Below are positions 13,694 to 21,882 of a stretch of DNA of 26,206 nucleotides, one piece after another. Source of the DNA: VRUE01 sp035557635 (lineage in GTDB: Bacteria > Actinomycetota > Thermoleophilia > Solirubrobacterales > 70-9); contig DATMDR010000086.1 of assembly GCA_035557635.1 (NCBI GenBank), forward strand, positions 1 through 26,206, written 5' to 3'. Each line of letters begins with the position of its first letter. The first letter of the stretch is position 1. The notes beneath the pieces were generated by a model. The model searched no databases. It saw only the letters and a program-made list of their open reading frames with translations, and was not told the DNA's origin. A program made the translations under genes and the position numbers.

Positions 13694-14354
13694 GGCCCAT
13701 CGCCGCAGGCTGGCACGCTCGCGCCGGCTCTTTGCCTTCGACCGCGGCTTGGACAGCCGCTTCGTAGCCGGTGCCGACGAGGCCGGCCGCGGCTGTCTCG
13801 CCGGCCCCCTGGTCGCCGCCGCCGTGCTGCTCGACTACGAGTCGCTCTCCCACGCCGACCGTCGCGCGCTCTCCGGCCTGCACGACTCCAAGCAGATGAA
13901 ACCGGAGCGGCGCGAGGAGCTCTTCCCGGCGGTGCTGCGGGTGGCGGCGCGGACCAGCATCGTGATCCGCTGCGTGCGCGGGATCGACACGCGTGGCCTC
14001 CACGTCACCAACATCGGGGCGCTCGCGGCGGCGCTCGAGCGACTGCAGCCGGAGGAGGGTGCCACCTGCCTGGTCGACGGCTTCTCGCTGCGCGATTGCA
14101 CCGTGCCGCACCGGGCGGTGATCGAAGGGGACGCCACCAGCGCCGCGATCGCCGCCGCTTCGGTGCTCGCCAAGGTCACCCGCGACCGCTACATGCGCGG
14201 GATCGCCGGCGACCATCCTGGCTGGGGATTCGACGAGCACGTCGGTTACTCGACCCCTGAGCACCGCCGGGCGATCAAGCAGATCGGGATCTCACCCCTG
14301 CACCGGCGTTCGTTCCAATCCGTGGCTTACTCGCAGCTGGAGCTCGCCGGTTAG
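13587..14354 (+). CDS. rnhB: Ribonuclease HII (start uncertain)
   Basis: RNase HII cuts the RNA strand of RNA-DNA hybrids and starts ribonucleotide excision repair. The DEAGRG motif (GADEAGRGCLAGPLVAAAV), DSKQM, the GDATSAAIAAASVLAKVTRD segment and HPGWGFDEHVGY are all present with their acidic catalytic residues. The start is unclear. The GTG at 13587 would overlap lepB by 107 nt. The only later standard start is TTG at 13749, which would drop a basic segment (RRRLARSRRLFAFDR) of a kind I expect in this family; a CTG at 13710 is a third option. Coordinates give the longest frame. The stop overlaps the 3' end of yraN on the other strand by 4 bases. Confidence 0.9.
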   Translation: MGQAKTAVSGAPSPASGSSARPSPPTGRPTGSGSSKAHRRRLARSRRLFAFDRGLDSRFVAGADEAGRGCLAGPLVAAAVLLDYESLSHADRRALSGLHDSKQMKPERREELFPAVLRVAARTSIVIRCVRGIDTRGLHVTNIGALAAALERLQPEEGATCLVDGFSLRDCTVPHRAVIEGDATSAAIAAASVLAKVTRDRYMRGIAGDHPGWGFDEHVGYSTPEHRRAIKQIGISPLHRRSFQSVAYSQLELAG

Positions 14355-14728
14355 AACGCGTCCTCGATGTGCTCGTAGTCGGTGACACGACCGGCACGGT
14401 CGAAGGTCACCCCAATCGCGTCGAAGCGGATCTCCGTGTAGCGCCGGTCGAGGCGGCGCTCCGCCATCCAGGCGGCGGCGAGGCGGCGGATGCGCTGCTG
14501 CTTGCGGCGGTCGACCGCCAGCACCGGTCGCTCGGGGCCGAAGCTGGAGCCGGCGCGGCCGGCCTTGACCTCGACGAAGACGAGCGTTCGCCCGTCGAGG
14601 GCGACGAGGTCGAGCTCGCCAAAGCGGGTGCGGGCGTTGCGCTCGAGGATCTCCCAGTGGGCTGAGGCGAGCCGTGCCGCCACCAGCTCCTCGGCGGCCT
14701 CGCCGAGCCTGCGCCGCCGCTCGGTCAT
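14351..14728 (-). CDS. yraN: YraN/UPF0102 family nuclease-fold protein
   Basis: A 125-residue UPF0102 protein of the endonuclease-like fold. The motif GELDLVALDGRTLVFVEVKAG contains the E-x(n)-D...ExK arrangement of PD-(D/E)XK nucleases (about residues 37-56). Function is not firmly established; it is usually found between rnhB and comM/dprA, exactly as here, which suggests a role in DNA or hybrid processing. On the - strand it converges on rnhB (4-bp overlap) and diverges from comM across a 77-bp spacer. In many actinobacteria this gene is co-directional with comM, so a local inversion is possible. Confidence 0.9.
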   Translation of the reverse strand: MTERRRRLGEAAEELVAARLASAHWEILERNARTRFGELDLVALDGRTLVFVEVKAGRAGSSFGPERPVLAVDRRKQQRIRRLAAAWMAERRLDRRYTEIRFDAIGVTFDRAGRVTDYEHIEDAF

Positions 14729-14792
14729 CGTCTCGGGGGAGAGAATTCACACACTTCTTGCATAAGCGCGCCACGCGCGCGAATTCGCCCCC

Positions 14793-14798
14793 TAGCGT
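14793..14798 (+). promoter_or_regulatory. Putative -10 box (TAGCGT) for a leaderless comM transcript
   Basis: TAGCGT fits TAnnnT and ends 7 nt before the comM ATG. There is no Shine-Dalgarno sequence in front of that ATG, so a leaderless mRNA is plausible. The 77-bp divergent spacer also contains two GAATTC sites around a GCGCG-rich stretch; no clear -35 box was found. Confidence 0.4.
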
Positions 14799-14805
14799 CG
14801 TCGCC

Positions 14806-16299
14806 ATGCTCGCCACGGCGCGAACGTTCACTCTCGACGGCATCTCGGCGCGGCCGGTCCGGGTCGAGATCGACGTGCGCCGGGGCCTGCCCGCCTTCTC
14901 CGTCGTCGGCCTTCCCGACCCGGCGGTGAGGGAGGCGCGCGAGCGGGTCCGCGCCGCGCTCTCCAACTGCGGCTTCGAGTTCCCCCTGCGACGGATCGTC
15001 GCCAACCTCGCCCCCGCCAGCCTGCGCAAGGCCGGACCCGGGCTGGACCTGGCAATCGCCGTGGCGTTGCTGACCGCTTCCGAGCAGCTGGAGTGGAAAG
15101 CGCTTCCCCAGGTCGCGATGGTCGGGGAGCTGGCCCTCGACGGCTCGACCAGGCCCGTGCCGGGCGCGCTGGCGATCGCCGAAGCGGCGCGTGAGCTGGG
15201 CGCCGAGACGCTCCTCGTGCCCACCGGGAACGGGCCCGAGGCGGCCCTGGCCCCGGGGATCGAGGTGGTCGGCCTGGAGAGCCTGGCGCAGCTGCCGGAG
15301 CTCGCCGCGGGCAAGTGGCGGCCGGCGTCGCCGCAGCCCCTGCCGCTCGCCCTCGACGCCGACCGGGGAGGGGGAGACCTCGCCGACCTGCGCGGCCAGC
15401 CGCACCTGCGCTACGCGCTGGAGGTCGCGGCGGCAGGCGGTCACAGCCTGCTGATGGTCGGCCCGCCCGGGGCGGGCAAGTCGCTTGCCGCCAGCCGCCT
15501 GCCCTCGATCATGCCGCCGCTCGCTCAAGAGGAGGCGCTGGAGGTGGCGAGGATCGCCAGCGCCTGCGGCAAGCTCACGGACGACTTCGCCGGCCCCCGG
15601 CCATTTCGGGCACCGCACCACACGGTTAGCCCGGCGGGGCTGGTCGGCGGCGGGAACCCGCCCGGCCCCGGCGAGATAACGCTCGCCCATCGCGGCGTCC
15701 TCTTTCTCGACGAGCTCTGCGAGTTCCGCCGCGACACGCTGGAGGCGCTGCGAGCCCCGCTGGAGTCGGGATGGGTATCGATCGCCCGGGCCGGCTCGGC
15801 CCGGCGCCTGCCGTGCCGCTTCATGCTGGTCGCGGCATCCAACCCGTGTCCCTGCGGGCGCGGTGAGACGGATGCCGAGTGCAGTTGCGCGCCGCAGGCG
15901 GTGCGACGGTACGAGAGCAGGCTGAGCGGAGCCCTCGCCGACCGCATCGACATCCTCGCCACGGTTCGCCAGCCGAGCGCGGAGGCGATGGGTGGTGAGG
16001 CCGGCGAGCCTTCGGCGTCCGTACGGGAGCGGGCGGGGGAGGCGCGCGAGCGCCAGGCCAGCCGCCTCGGCGATGGGCGCTGCAACGCGGAGATGACCCC
16101 GGCCGAGGCGCGGGAGTGCGTCCTCTCGGAGGGCGCGGCGGCGCTGCTGGCCGAGTCCTACTCGCGGCGTCGCCTCAGCGGCCGTGCTCACGACCGCGTT
16201 CTTCGCCTGGCCCAGACCATTGCCGATCTCGCCGGCGCCGAGGCGATCGGGCGCGAGGAGATGGCCCAGGCCCTTCAGCTGCGGCGGAGGGAGGCGTGA
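14806..16299 (+). CDS. comM: YifB/ComM family Mg-chelatase-like AAA+ ATPase
   Basis: ComM is a hexameric helicase that promotes branch migration during natural transformation. The 497-residue protein has the N-terminal ChlI-type domain (ARTFTLDGISARPVRVEID; LPAFSVVGLPDPAVREARER), the AAA+ core with Walker A GPPGAGKS (219-226), RPFRAPHHTVSPAGLVGGG, Walker B VLFLDELCEF, and the Cys cluster NPCPCGR...CSCAP, followed by the C-terminal domain. The start is ATG 14806, where similarity to the family begins; the open frame upstream is unsupported. The stop overlaps the dprA GTG (GTGA), so the two are co-translated. Confidence 0.95.
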   Translation: MLATARTFTLDGISARPVRVEIDVRRGLPAFSVVGLPDPAVREARERVRAALSNCGFEFPLRRIVANLAPASLRKAGPGLDLAIAVALLTASEQLEWKALPQVAMVGELALDGSTRPVPGALAIAEAARELGAETLLVPTGNGPEAALAPGIEVVGLESLAQLPELAAGKWRPASPQPLPLALDADRGGGDLADLRGQPHLRYALEVAAAGGHSLLMVGPPGAGKSLAASRLPSIMPPLAQEEALEVARIASACGKLTDDFAGPRPFRAPHHTVSPAGLVGGGNPPGPGEITLAHRGVLFLDELCEFRRDTLEALRAPLESGWVSIARAGSARRLPCRFMLVAASNPCPCGRGETDAECSCAPQAVRRYESRLSGALADRIDILATVRQPSAEAMGGEAGEPSASVRERAGEARERQASRLGDGRCNAEMTPAEARECVLSEGAAALLAESYSRRRLSGRAHDRVLRLAQTIADLAGAEAIGREEMAQALQLRRREA

Positions 16300-17414
16300 G
16301 CGATCCACGCGCATGTCCCGAGTGCCTGCGCCGCGCCTGGCTGCTCGCCCGCCTCGCCCCCTACATCGAGCGGATCGCGACCGGTGCGCCGGGCTCACGC
16401 TCGCCGGAACTGCTGCGGCTCTCGGACGAGGACCTCGCGGCTGTGGCGGCGCCAAGCGTCGCCACGCAGGTGCTGGCCGGCGTCAGGGAGATTGAGGAGC
16501 GCCGCCTCCGCGATGAGCTGCGGGCGGCGCAGTGCTGGGCCTGCTGTCGTCACGACACCCTCTACCCGGAGGGGCTCCGCGACGCGACCGACGCGCCGCG
16601 GGCGCTGATCGGGCGCGGCGACCCGGCCCTGCTCGAGGGGATCGAGCCCGATGACGCGGTCACCGTCGTGGGGGCTCGCAGGGCCACCGCTTACGGCCGT
16701 GAGGTGGCGCGCGAGTTGGGCCGCGAGCTCGCTGCGGCTGGGCTGGTCGTGGTCAGCGGCCTTGCCTTCGGCATCGACGGCTGCGTGCACCGCGGCGCGC
16801 TCGACGCGGGAAAGACGGTTGCCGTTCTCGGCTGTGGGGCCGACGTCGCCTACCCGCAGGCTCACCGCTCGCTGTGGCGCCGCATCTGCGAGCAGGGCCT
16901 CGTCCTCTCCGAGCTGCCGCCGGGGACCGGCGCCTGGCGCTGGACCTTTCCGGCACGCAACCGGATCATGGCCGCGATCGCCGGCATGACCGTGGTGGTC
17001 GAGGGAGCGCGGCGCTCGGGCTCGCTGATCACCGCCGACCTCGCCGCCGACCTGGGCCGGGACCTCGGCGCCGTGCCGGGGCCGGTCACCGCCCGCACCT
17101 CGGCCGGGCCGAACGACCTTCTCGCCGGCGGCGCCTGCCTGGTGCGCGACGCCCAGGACGTGCTGGACGCGATGCTGGGGCCCGGCGCGCGCAGGCTCGA
17201 GCGCTCCGGTCCGAGCCTTGACCCGCAACTTCGGGCGGTGCTCGAAGCGGTGGAGGGAGGCGCGGACTCTCCCGACGCGCTCGCCGCCGCACTCGATCTC
17301 TCCGGGGCCGAGGCTGCCGCCGCGCTTGCCTCCCTCGAGGCCCACGGCTACGTCTCCTGTTCCCTGGTTGGGTCGTATACCCGCACCATGCTGAAACCTT
17401 CGGCAGATATCTAG
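16296..17414 (+). CDS. dprA: DNA-processing protein DprA
   Basis: DprA protects incoming single-stranded DNA and loads RecA during transformation. The 372-residue protein (GTG overlapping the comM stop, with a GGAGGGAGG Shine-Dalgarno sequence just upstream) has an N-terminal segment CPECLRRAW, a Rossmann-like core VVGARRATAYGREVA ... VVSGLAFGIDGCVHRGAL ... VAVLGCGADVAYP, and SGSLITADLAADLGRDLGAVPGP, then a C-terminal winged-helix region (about 310-372). CWACC near residue 80 is an extra cysteine cluster. The comM-dprA pairing points to competence or recombination functions; no pilus or comEC genes are visible here. Confidence 0.94.
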   Translation: MSDPRACPECLRRAWLLARLAPYIERIATGAPGSRSPELLRLSDEDLAAVAAPSVATQVLAGVREIEERRLRDELRAAQCWACCRHDTLYPEGLRDATDAPRALIGRGDPALLEGIEPDDAVTVVGARRATAYGREVARELGRELAAAGLVVVSGLAFGIDGCVHRGALDAGKTVAVLGCGADVAYPQAHRSLWRRICEQGLVLSELPPGTGAWRWTFPARNRIMAAIAGMTVVVEGARRSGSLITADLAADLGRDLGAVPGPVTARTSAGPNDLLAGGACLVRDAQDVLDAMLGPGARRLERSGPSLDPQLRAVLEAVEGGADSPDALAAALDLSGAEAAAALASLEAHGYVSCSLVGSYTRTMLKPSADI

Positions 17415-17417
17415 GCT
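17412..17417 (+). promoter_or_regulatory. Putative -10 box (TAGGCT) overlapping the dprA stop
   Basis: The dprA TAG stop forms the start of TAGGCT, which ends 7 nt before the thiD GTG. The thiD start lacks a good Shine-Dalgarno sequence. A leaderless internal promoter is possible, but a TAG stop gives this pattern easily by chance. Confidence 0.25.
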
Positions 17418-17424
17418 GCAGAGC

Positions 17425-18228
17425 GTGGACGTGGCCCGCATACCAACCGCGCTCTCGATCGCCGGCTCCGACTCCGGCGGTGGCGCCGGCATCCAGGCCG
17501 ACCTGAAGGCCTTTGCTCGCTGCGGCGTGCACGGGATGACTGCGATCACGGCGATCACGGCGCAGAACACAATGGGGGTCGAGGCGGTGGAGGCGGTATT
17601 GCCGGAGACGATCGTCGCCCAGGTCGCGGCAGTGGCCAAAGACATCGGCGTCGACGCAGTCAAGATCGGGATGTTGGGCACCGCGGAGACGGTCGAGGCC
17701 GTGGTCGAGGCGCTGTCGCTGGTCGGCGACGCCCCGGTCGTGCTCGACCCGGTGATGGTCGCCGAGAGCGGCGCCGTCCTGCTCGACGACGCCGCGCGAC
17801 AGGCGCTGGTCGAGCGCCTGCTGCCGCTGGCGACGGTCGTCACGCCGAACATCCCCGAGGCACGGGTGTTGAGCGGCGCCGACGAGCGTGACTCGCAGGA
17901 GGAGCTGGCGCGCGAGGTGCTGGCATTGGGGCCGGCGGCCGTGGTCGTCACCGGCGGCCACAGCGAGGCCGTGGTCGACCTCTTCTTCGACGGTCGCGAG
18001 GCGGAGCAGATCGAGGGCGAGCGCCACCCCGACGGAGCTTCCCACGGCTCGGGGTGCACGCACTCCTCCGCTCTCGCCGCATTCCTGGCCCGCGGCGAGC
18101 CGCCGCTGGAGGCCGCGCGAGGGGCCCGTGCGGTCGCCTCCGACGCCGTAGCCGCTGGCCTCCGGGGCCTCGGCGCCGGAGCTGGCCCGGTCGACGCCCT
18201 CGGGCTTGCCAGTAGATTTCGCCCATGA
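17425..18228 (+). CDS. thiD: Hydroxymethylpyrimidine / phosphomethylpyrimidine kinase
   Basis: ThiD phosphorylates HMP and HMP-phosphate to HMP-pyrophosphate, the pyrimidine half of thiamine. The 267-residue ribokinase-fold protein starts with ALSIAGSDSGGGAGIQADLKAF, followed by ITAITAQNTMGV, VKIGMLGT, VLDPVMVAESGAVLL, TPNIPEARVLSG and the C-terminal anion hole HGSGCTHSSALAAFLARG, all family motifs. It uses a GTG start 10 bases after dprA. The stop overlaps the ilvD ATG (ATGA). No thi-box (TPP) riboswitch is visible upstream, and no other thiamine genes are in the window. Confidence 0.94.
   Translation: MDVARIPTALSIAGSDSGGGAGIQADLKAFARCGVHGMTAITAITAQNTMGVEAVEAVLPETIVAQVAAVAKDIGVDAVKIGMLGTAETVEAVVEALSLVGDAPVVLDPVMVAESGAVLLDDAARQALVERLLPLATVVTPNIPEARVLSGADERDSQEELAREVLALGPAAVVVTGGHSEAVVDLFFDGREAEQIEGERHPDGASHGSGCTHSSALAAFLARGEPPLEAARGARAVASDAVAAGLRGLGAGAGPVDALGLASRFRP
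18213..18218 (+). promoter_or_regulatory. Putative -10 box (TAGATT) for ilvD
   Basis: TAGATT inside the last codons of thiD ends 6 nt before the ilvD ATG. The ATG has no Shine-Dalgarno sequence, so ilvD could be transcribed without a leader, independently of thiD. No matching -35 box was recognised. Confidence 0.35.
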
Positions 18229-19919
18229 GCACGAACGGCAAGACCGCGCCCGCGCTGCCGCGCCCGCGCTCCAGCGTCGTCTTCGACGGGCCCGATCGCG
18301 CCCACGCGCGCGCCTACATGAAGGGCGTCGGCTTCGATGACGACGCTCTCAGCCGACCGACGATCGGCATCGCCAACACCTGGACCGAGGCGATGCCCTG
18401 CAACTTCCACCTGCGCGGGCTCGCCGAGCATGTCAAAGAGGGCGTGCGTGCCGCCGGCGGCACGCCGATGGAGTTCAACACCGTCGCCGTCTCCGACGGG
18501 GTGACGATGGGGACCCAGGGGATGAAGGCCTCGCTGGTCAGCCGCGAGGTGATCGCCGACTCGATCGAGCTGATGGCGCGCGGCTACCAGTTCGACGCGA
18601 TCGTCGCGATCTGCGCCTGCGACAAGACGATCCCGGGGTGCGCGATGGCTCTGGCCCGGCTCGACGTCCCCTCCGTGCTCCTCTATGGCGGCTCGATCGC
18701 GCCCGGGCACTGGCACGGTCGCGACGTGACGATCCTCGACATCTTCGAGGCGATCGGCGCGCATTCCGCCGGCGACATGAGCGACGAGGAACTGAACGAG
18801 CTCGAGGGCGTGGCCAGCCCCGGCGCCGGCGCCTGCGGCGGCCAGTTCACCGCCAACACGATGGCCTGCGCTTTCGAGGCCCTGGGGATCAGCCCCGGCG
18901 GCTCGGCGATGGTCCCCGCCGAAGCCAGCGAGAAGGGAACGGTGGCGGAGCGGATCGGCGAGCTCGTCCTCAATGTCCTCGCCGAGGACATAACCCCGAG
19001 CAAGGTGATCACCCGCGACTCGCTGGAGAACGCGATCGCCTGCGTCTGCGCCTCGGGCGGGTCGACGAACGCGGTCCTTCACCTGATCGCGCTCGCCCGC
19101 GAGCTCGGGATCGAGCTGAGGATGGACGACTTCGAGCGCATCTCCCGCGCGACGCCGCTCTTCGCCGACCTCAAGCCCGGCGGCCGCTTCGTCGCCACCG
19201 ACCTTTTCGCCGCCGGCGGCGTGCCGTTGATCCTCGAGCGACTCGCCGAAAACGGCAACCTGCACGAGGACGCGGTCACCGTCACCGGCAAGACGATCGG
19301 CGAGGTCGCCGCAGAAGCGAGCGAGGCGCCTGGCCAGGAAGTCGTGCGGCCACTCGACGACCCGCTCAAGGCCGAAGGCGGGCTGGCGATCCTCAAAGGC
19401 AACCTGGCCCCCGAAGGCGCAGTGGTCAAGCTCGCTGGCACCGAGCGGACTCAGCAGACCGGCCCGGCCCGGGTCTTCGAGTCCGAAGAGGAATGCTTCT
19501 GCGCGGTCAAGGACCAGCAGATCAACGCCGGCGACATAGTCGTGATTCGCAATGAGGGCCCGGTCGGGGGACCGGGGATGCGGGAGATGCTCCAGGTCAC
19601 CGCGGCGATCGTCGGCGAGGGACTGGGGGAGAGCGTCGCCATGGTCACCGACGGCCGCTTCTCCGGCGCCACCCGCGGCCTGATGATCGGCCACGTAGCT
19701 CCCGAGGCTGCCAGGGGCGGGCCGATCGCGGCGATCCGCGAGGGCGACGAGATAACGGTCGACATCGACGCGCGCCGCCTTGCCGTCGACCTCCCCGATG
19801 AGGAGATCGCCCAGCGCATCGCCGCCTACGCATCGCCGCCCTCGCCCTTCGGCAGCGGCGTGATGTCGAAGTACGCGGCGACGGTGAGTTCTGCCTCAGC
19901 CGGTGCCGTCACCACCTGA
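18225..19919 (+). CDS. ilvD: Dihydroxy-acid dehydratase
   Basis: IlvD dehydrates 2,3-dihydroxy-isovalerate and 2,3-dihydroxy-3-methylvalerate to the 2-keto acids of valine and isoleucine synthesis. The 564-residue protein has the three cysteines expected for an Fe-S dehydratase: MPCNFH, ACDKTIPGC and GACGGQFTANTMA. Further family motifs are EFNTVAVSDGVTMG, ASGGSTNAVLHL, EGPVGGPGMREM and TDGRFSGATRGL. Length is typical of the shorter [2Fe-2S]-type enzymes. The ATG overlaps the thiD stop by 4 bases. The 3' end converges on the next gene with only a 12-nt gap. Confidence 0.97.
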   Translation: MSTNGKTAPALPRPRSSVVFDGPDRAHARAYMKGVGFDDDALSRPTIGIANTWTEAMPCNFHLRGLAEHVKEGVRAAGGTPMEFNTVAVSDGVTMGTQGMKASLVSREVIADSIELMARGYQFDAIVAICACDKTIPGCAMALARLDVPSVLLYGGSIAPGHWHGRDVTILDIFEAIGAHSAGDMSDEELNELEGVASPGAGACGGQFTANTMACAFEALGISPGGSAMVPAEASEKGTVAERIGELVLNVLAEDITPSKVITRDSLENAIACVCASGGSTNAVLHLIALARELGIELRMDDFERISRATPLFADLKPGGRFVATDLFAAGGVPLILERLAENGNLHEDAVTVTGKTIGEVAAEASEAPGQEVVRPLDDPLKAEGGLAILKGNLAPEGAVVKLAGTERTQQTGPARVFESEEECFCAVKDQQINAGDIVVIRNEGPVGGPGMREMLQVTAAIVGEGLGESVAMVTDGRFSGATRGLMIGHVAPEAARGGPIAAIREGDEITVDIDARRLAVDLPDEEIAQRIAAYASPPSPFGSGVMSKYAATVSSASAGAVTT

Positions 19920-19931
19920 CGGACGAAGCGC

Positions 19932-20654
19932 CTACGCGTACCCCATCCGTTCCAAGATTGGGATCTCTCTGATCTGAGGCGGTTGCAGGTGGTCCCAGAG
20001 GATGCCGCGCGGCCGCTCGTACTGGCTCTCGACCTCGATCACCGCCCGCGGCGTCGCGATCAGGTCCACCGGCAGGTCGTGCGAGGTCATCATCAGGTGG
20101 CGTCGCAGCACCTGGGTGGGGTGCACGGTGGTCGCCACCGTGGTGTGGCCGTCGATCTTGCCGGCGTCGATCAGGATGCCGTACTCGAGGTCCGAGTAGC
20201 CGCCGCCCTTGCCGACTCGCGCTCCGCTCAGGTTGACCGCCACCGAGCCGCAGAGGACGAAGTCGATCTCGGGGAGATCATCGAGGGCGGTCACCCGGCC
20301 GTGCTTGAGCGCGCCCTTGATCGTCGCCGCCTCCTTCATTCCGGCCTTGGTCAGCTTCTTCGGGTCGAGCACGCGGAAGGGGTGGGGATCGCGCAGGCGC
20401 GGCACCGCCATGATCACCGTCTTGCCCTCTTCGAGCGCCATGCGGCGGGCGTGGGTCTGGGGCGAGTCGGGGTTGGCCTTGATCGTCCGCGCCCGCTTCC
20501 AGGCGCGGTTCCCGGCCAGCTTCTCAGCCGCCAGCTTGGCCCCGGCGAAGTTCGGGATTCGTCCCTCGGCGCCGGGGAAGCGGGAGACGCCCTCACGCTC
20601 CATCGCCTTCCAGACTTCGCCCCGGATCTCGTCCTTGCTGCCTTTGGCGGCCAC
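19932..20654 (-). CDS. 5-formyltetrahydrofolate cyclo-ligase-like (MTHFS-domain) protein
   Basis: About 240 residues of the MTHFS fold. The ATP/folate-binding glycine motif is recognisable as GARVGKGGGYSDLEYGIL near residue 150, and TTVHPTQV and DLPVDLIATP match the C-terminal part of the fold. The N-terminal half (GVSRFPGAEGRIPNF, AAEKL) resembles the MTHFSD-like branch rather than housekeeping YgfA, so true 5-formyl-THF cyclo-ligase activity is uncertain. I chose the GTG at 20654, which lies 8 nt after a TATCGT box; a TTG three codons upstream (20663) is an alternative. It diverges from the L,D-transpeptidase gene across a spacer carrying a palindrome. Confidence 0.8.
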   Translation of the reverse strand: MAAKGSKDEIRGEVWKAMEREGVSRFPGAEGRIPNFAGAKLAAEKLAGNRAWKRARTIKANPDSPQTHARRMALEEGKTVIMAVPRLRDPHPFRVLDPKKLTKAGMKEAATIKGALKHGRVTALDDLPEIDFVLCGSVAVNLSGARVGKGGGYSDLEYGILIDAGKIDGHTTVATTVHPTQVLRRHLMMTSHDLPVDLIATPRAVIEVESQYERPRGILWDHLQPPQIREIPILERMGYA

Positions 20655-20676
20655 CGGGGCCAACGATATCCGCGCG

Positions 20677-20696
20677 CCCGGTTGTCCGTAACCGGG
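20677..20696. promoter_or_regulatory. Palindrome in a divergent promoter region, candidate operator
   Basis: CCCGGTT (20677-20683) and AACCGGG (20690-20696) form a perfect 7-bp inverted repeat around GTCCGT, extendable with a one-base bulge. It sits just upstream of the probable TATCGT -10 box (20668-20663, - strand) of the MTHFS-like gene, where a regulator or the -35 region would lie. A TAAACT at 20747-20752 is a possible -10 for the divergent L,D-transpeptidase gene. No regulator family can be named. Confidence 0.4.
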
Positions 20697-20800
20697 GCGC
20701 CGATTTGCAGGGAATGCAGGCTATCTGGCCGAATGATCGGTATGCCTAAACTCTGGCTGAGCCGATTCGTCTGCAGGGCCGTTCAGGCTGAGGAAAATTA

Positions 20801-21838
20801 ATGGGCCGCAAGACTCAAATCGCGATCGTCGTTGGTGTCGTGGCGCTACTGCTCGGCGCCGTCGGCGCCTATGCCTACGACAGCTCGCAGAAGGACGAGA
20901 TCGCCGAGGGGGTGACGATCGGCGGGGTCGACGTCGGCGGTCTCGATGCCGCCGAAGCCGAACGTGCGGTGCGCAAGCAACTCGTCGCGCCGCTGCGGCA
21001 CTCGCTGCGGGTCAGCTACGACGGCGAGGGCTGGGAGCTCTCCGGCGACGACCTCAAGGTCCGCGCCGAAATCGCCGGTGCCGTCGACGAGGCGCTCGCT
21101 GCCAGTCGCGACGGCGGGCTGCCGGGGCGCGTGGTGCGCTACGTCAGCGGTGACGAGGTCGACGAGCAGATCGCCGCCCCCGTCACCTATTCCGAGCCCG
21201 CGGTCAACCGCTTCGTACGCAAGGTCGCCGCCGAGGTTGGCGTCGAAGCGCAGGACGCGACGGTCGAGGCCAACGGGGCCGAACTCGCGGTCGTTCCCGC
21301 CGAGTACGGACGCAAGCTGCGCGACAACCTGCTCACCAAGCAACTCAAGGCCGCTGTCCTCAACGCTGACGCCGACCACACGATCGCGGCCCGGACCAAC
21401 CCGGTGAAGCCGGAGGTGACTGGCGAAGAGGTCGCCGATGAGTACCCGACCTACCTGACCCTCGACCGCAGCTCCTACACATTGCGGTTCTGGAAGAACC
21501 TGAAGCTGGCCAAGACCTACACGGTGGCCGTCGGCCAGGTCGGCCTCGAAACGCCCGAAGGGATCTACGCGATCCAGGACAAGCAGGAAAACCCGACTTG
21601 GAACGTGCCCGAATCCGACTGGGCCGGCAGCCTCGCCGGGCAGTCGATCCCGCCAGGGCCATCCAACCCGCTGAAGGCGCGCTGGATGGGGATCTACGAA
21701 GGCGCCGGCATCCACGGCACCGAAGAAACCTCCTCGCTCGGCACCGCTGCCTCGCACGGCTGCGTGCGGATGGCGGTCCCCGACGTGGAAGAGCTGTATG
21801 ACCTCGTCGAAGTCGGTACGCCGATCTACATCGGATAA
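20801..21838 (+). CDS. L,D-transpeptidase (YkuD domain), membrane-anchored
   Basis: L,D-transpeptidases make 3-3 crosslinks in peptidoglycan outside the cytoplasmic membrane. The 345-residue protein has one N-terminal transmembrane anchor (IAIVVGVVALLLGAVGAYAY), a central PG_binding_4/VanW-like region (GVTIGGVDVGGLDAAEAERAV; FVRKVAAEVG) and a C-terminal YkuD domain. The catalytic motif HGTEETSSLGTAASHGCVRM is intact, with Cys321 as nucleophile and His319 nearby. The ATG start has a GAGGA Shine-Dalgarno sequence about 6 nt upstream. It is not a lipoprotein. It stands upstream of the recombinase gene with a 44-nt gap. Confidence 0.94.
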   Translation: MGRKTQIAIVVGVVALLLGAVGAYAYDSSQKDEIAEGVTIGGVDVGGLDAAEAERAVRKQLVAPLRHSLRVSYDGEGWELSGDDLKVRAEIAGAVDEALAASRDGGLPGRVVRYVSGDEVDEQIAAPVTYSEPAVNRFVRKVAAEVGVEAQDATVEANGAELAVVPAEYGRKLRDNLLTKQLKAAVLNADADHTIAARTNPVKPEVTGEEVADEYPTYLTLDRSSYTLRFWKNLKLAKTYTVAVGQVGLETPEGIYAIQDKQENPTWNVPESDWAGSLAGQSIPPGPSNPLKARWMGIYEGAGIHGTEETSSLGTAASHGCVRMAVPDVEELYDLVEVGTPIYIG

Positions 21839-21882
21839 CCCCCGTGCGGAGGACGTAAACGAAGAAAGGCGAATCCGGTCTG

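Noticed and set aside
12883..13767. A 294-codon Arg/Pro-rich frame over the rplS tail and lepB
   Set aside because: It overlaps two convincing genes in another frame and has no family features; it is a GC-rich shadow.
14757..14788. TTGCAT and GAATTC spaced 17 nt apart as a comM promoter
   Set aside because: The spacing is right but GAATTC is a poor -10 match, and TAGCGT closer to the start fits a leaderless promoter better.
17415..17424. TPP riboswitch before thiD
   Set aside because: There are only 10 bases between dprA and thiD, and no THI-box motifs are visible in the preceding coding sequence.
16395..19694. A very long open frame on the - strand (1099 codons)
   Set aside because: It lies opposite dprA, thiD and ilvD, all of which have clear family motifs. 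Long antisense frames are expected in DNA with this GC content, and its translation has low-complexity Gly/Ala/Arg/His composition without motifs.
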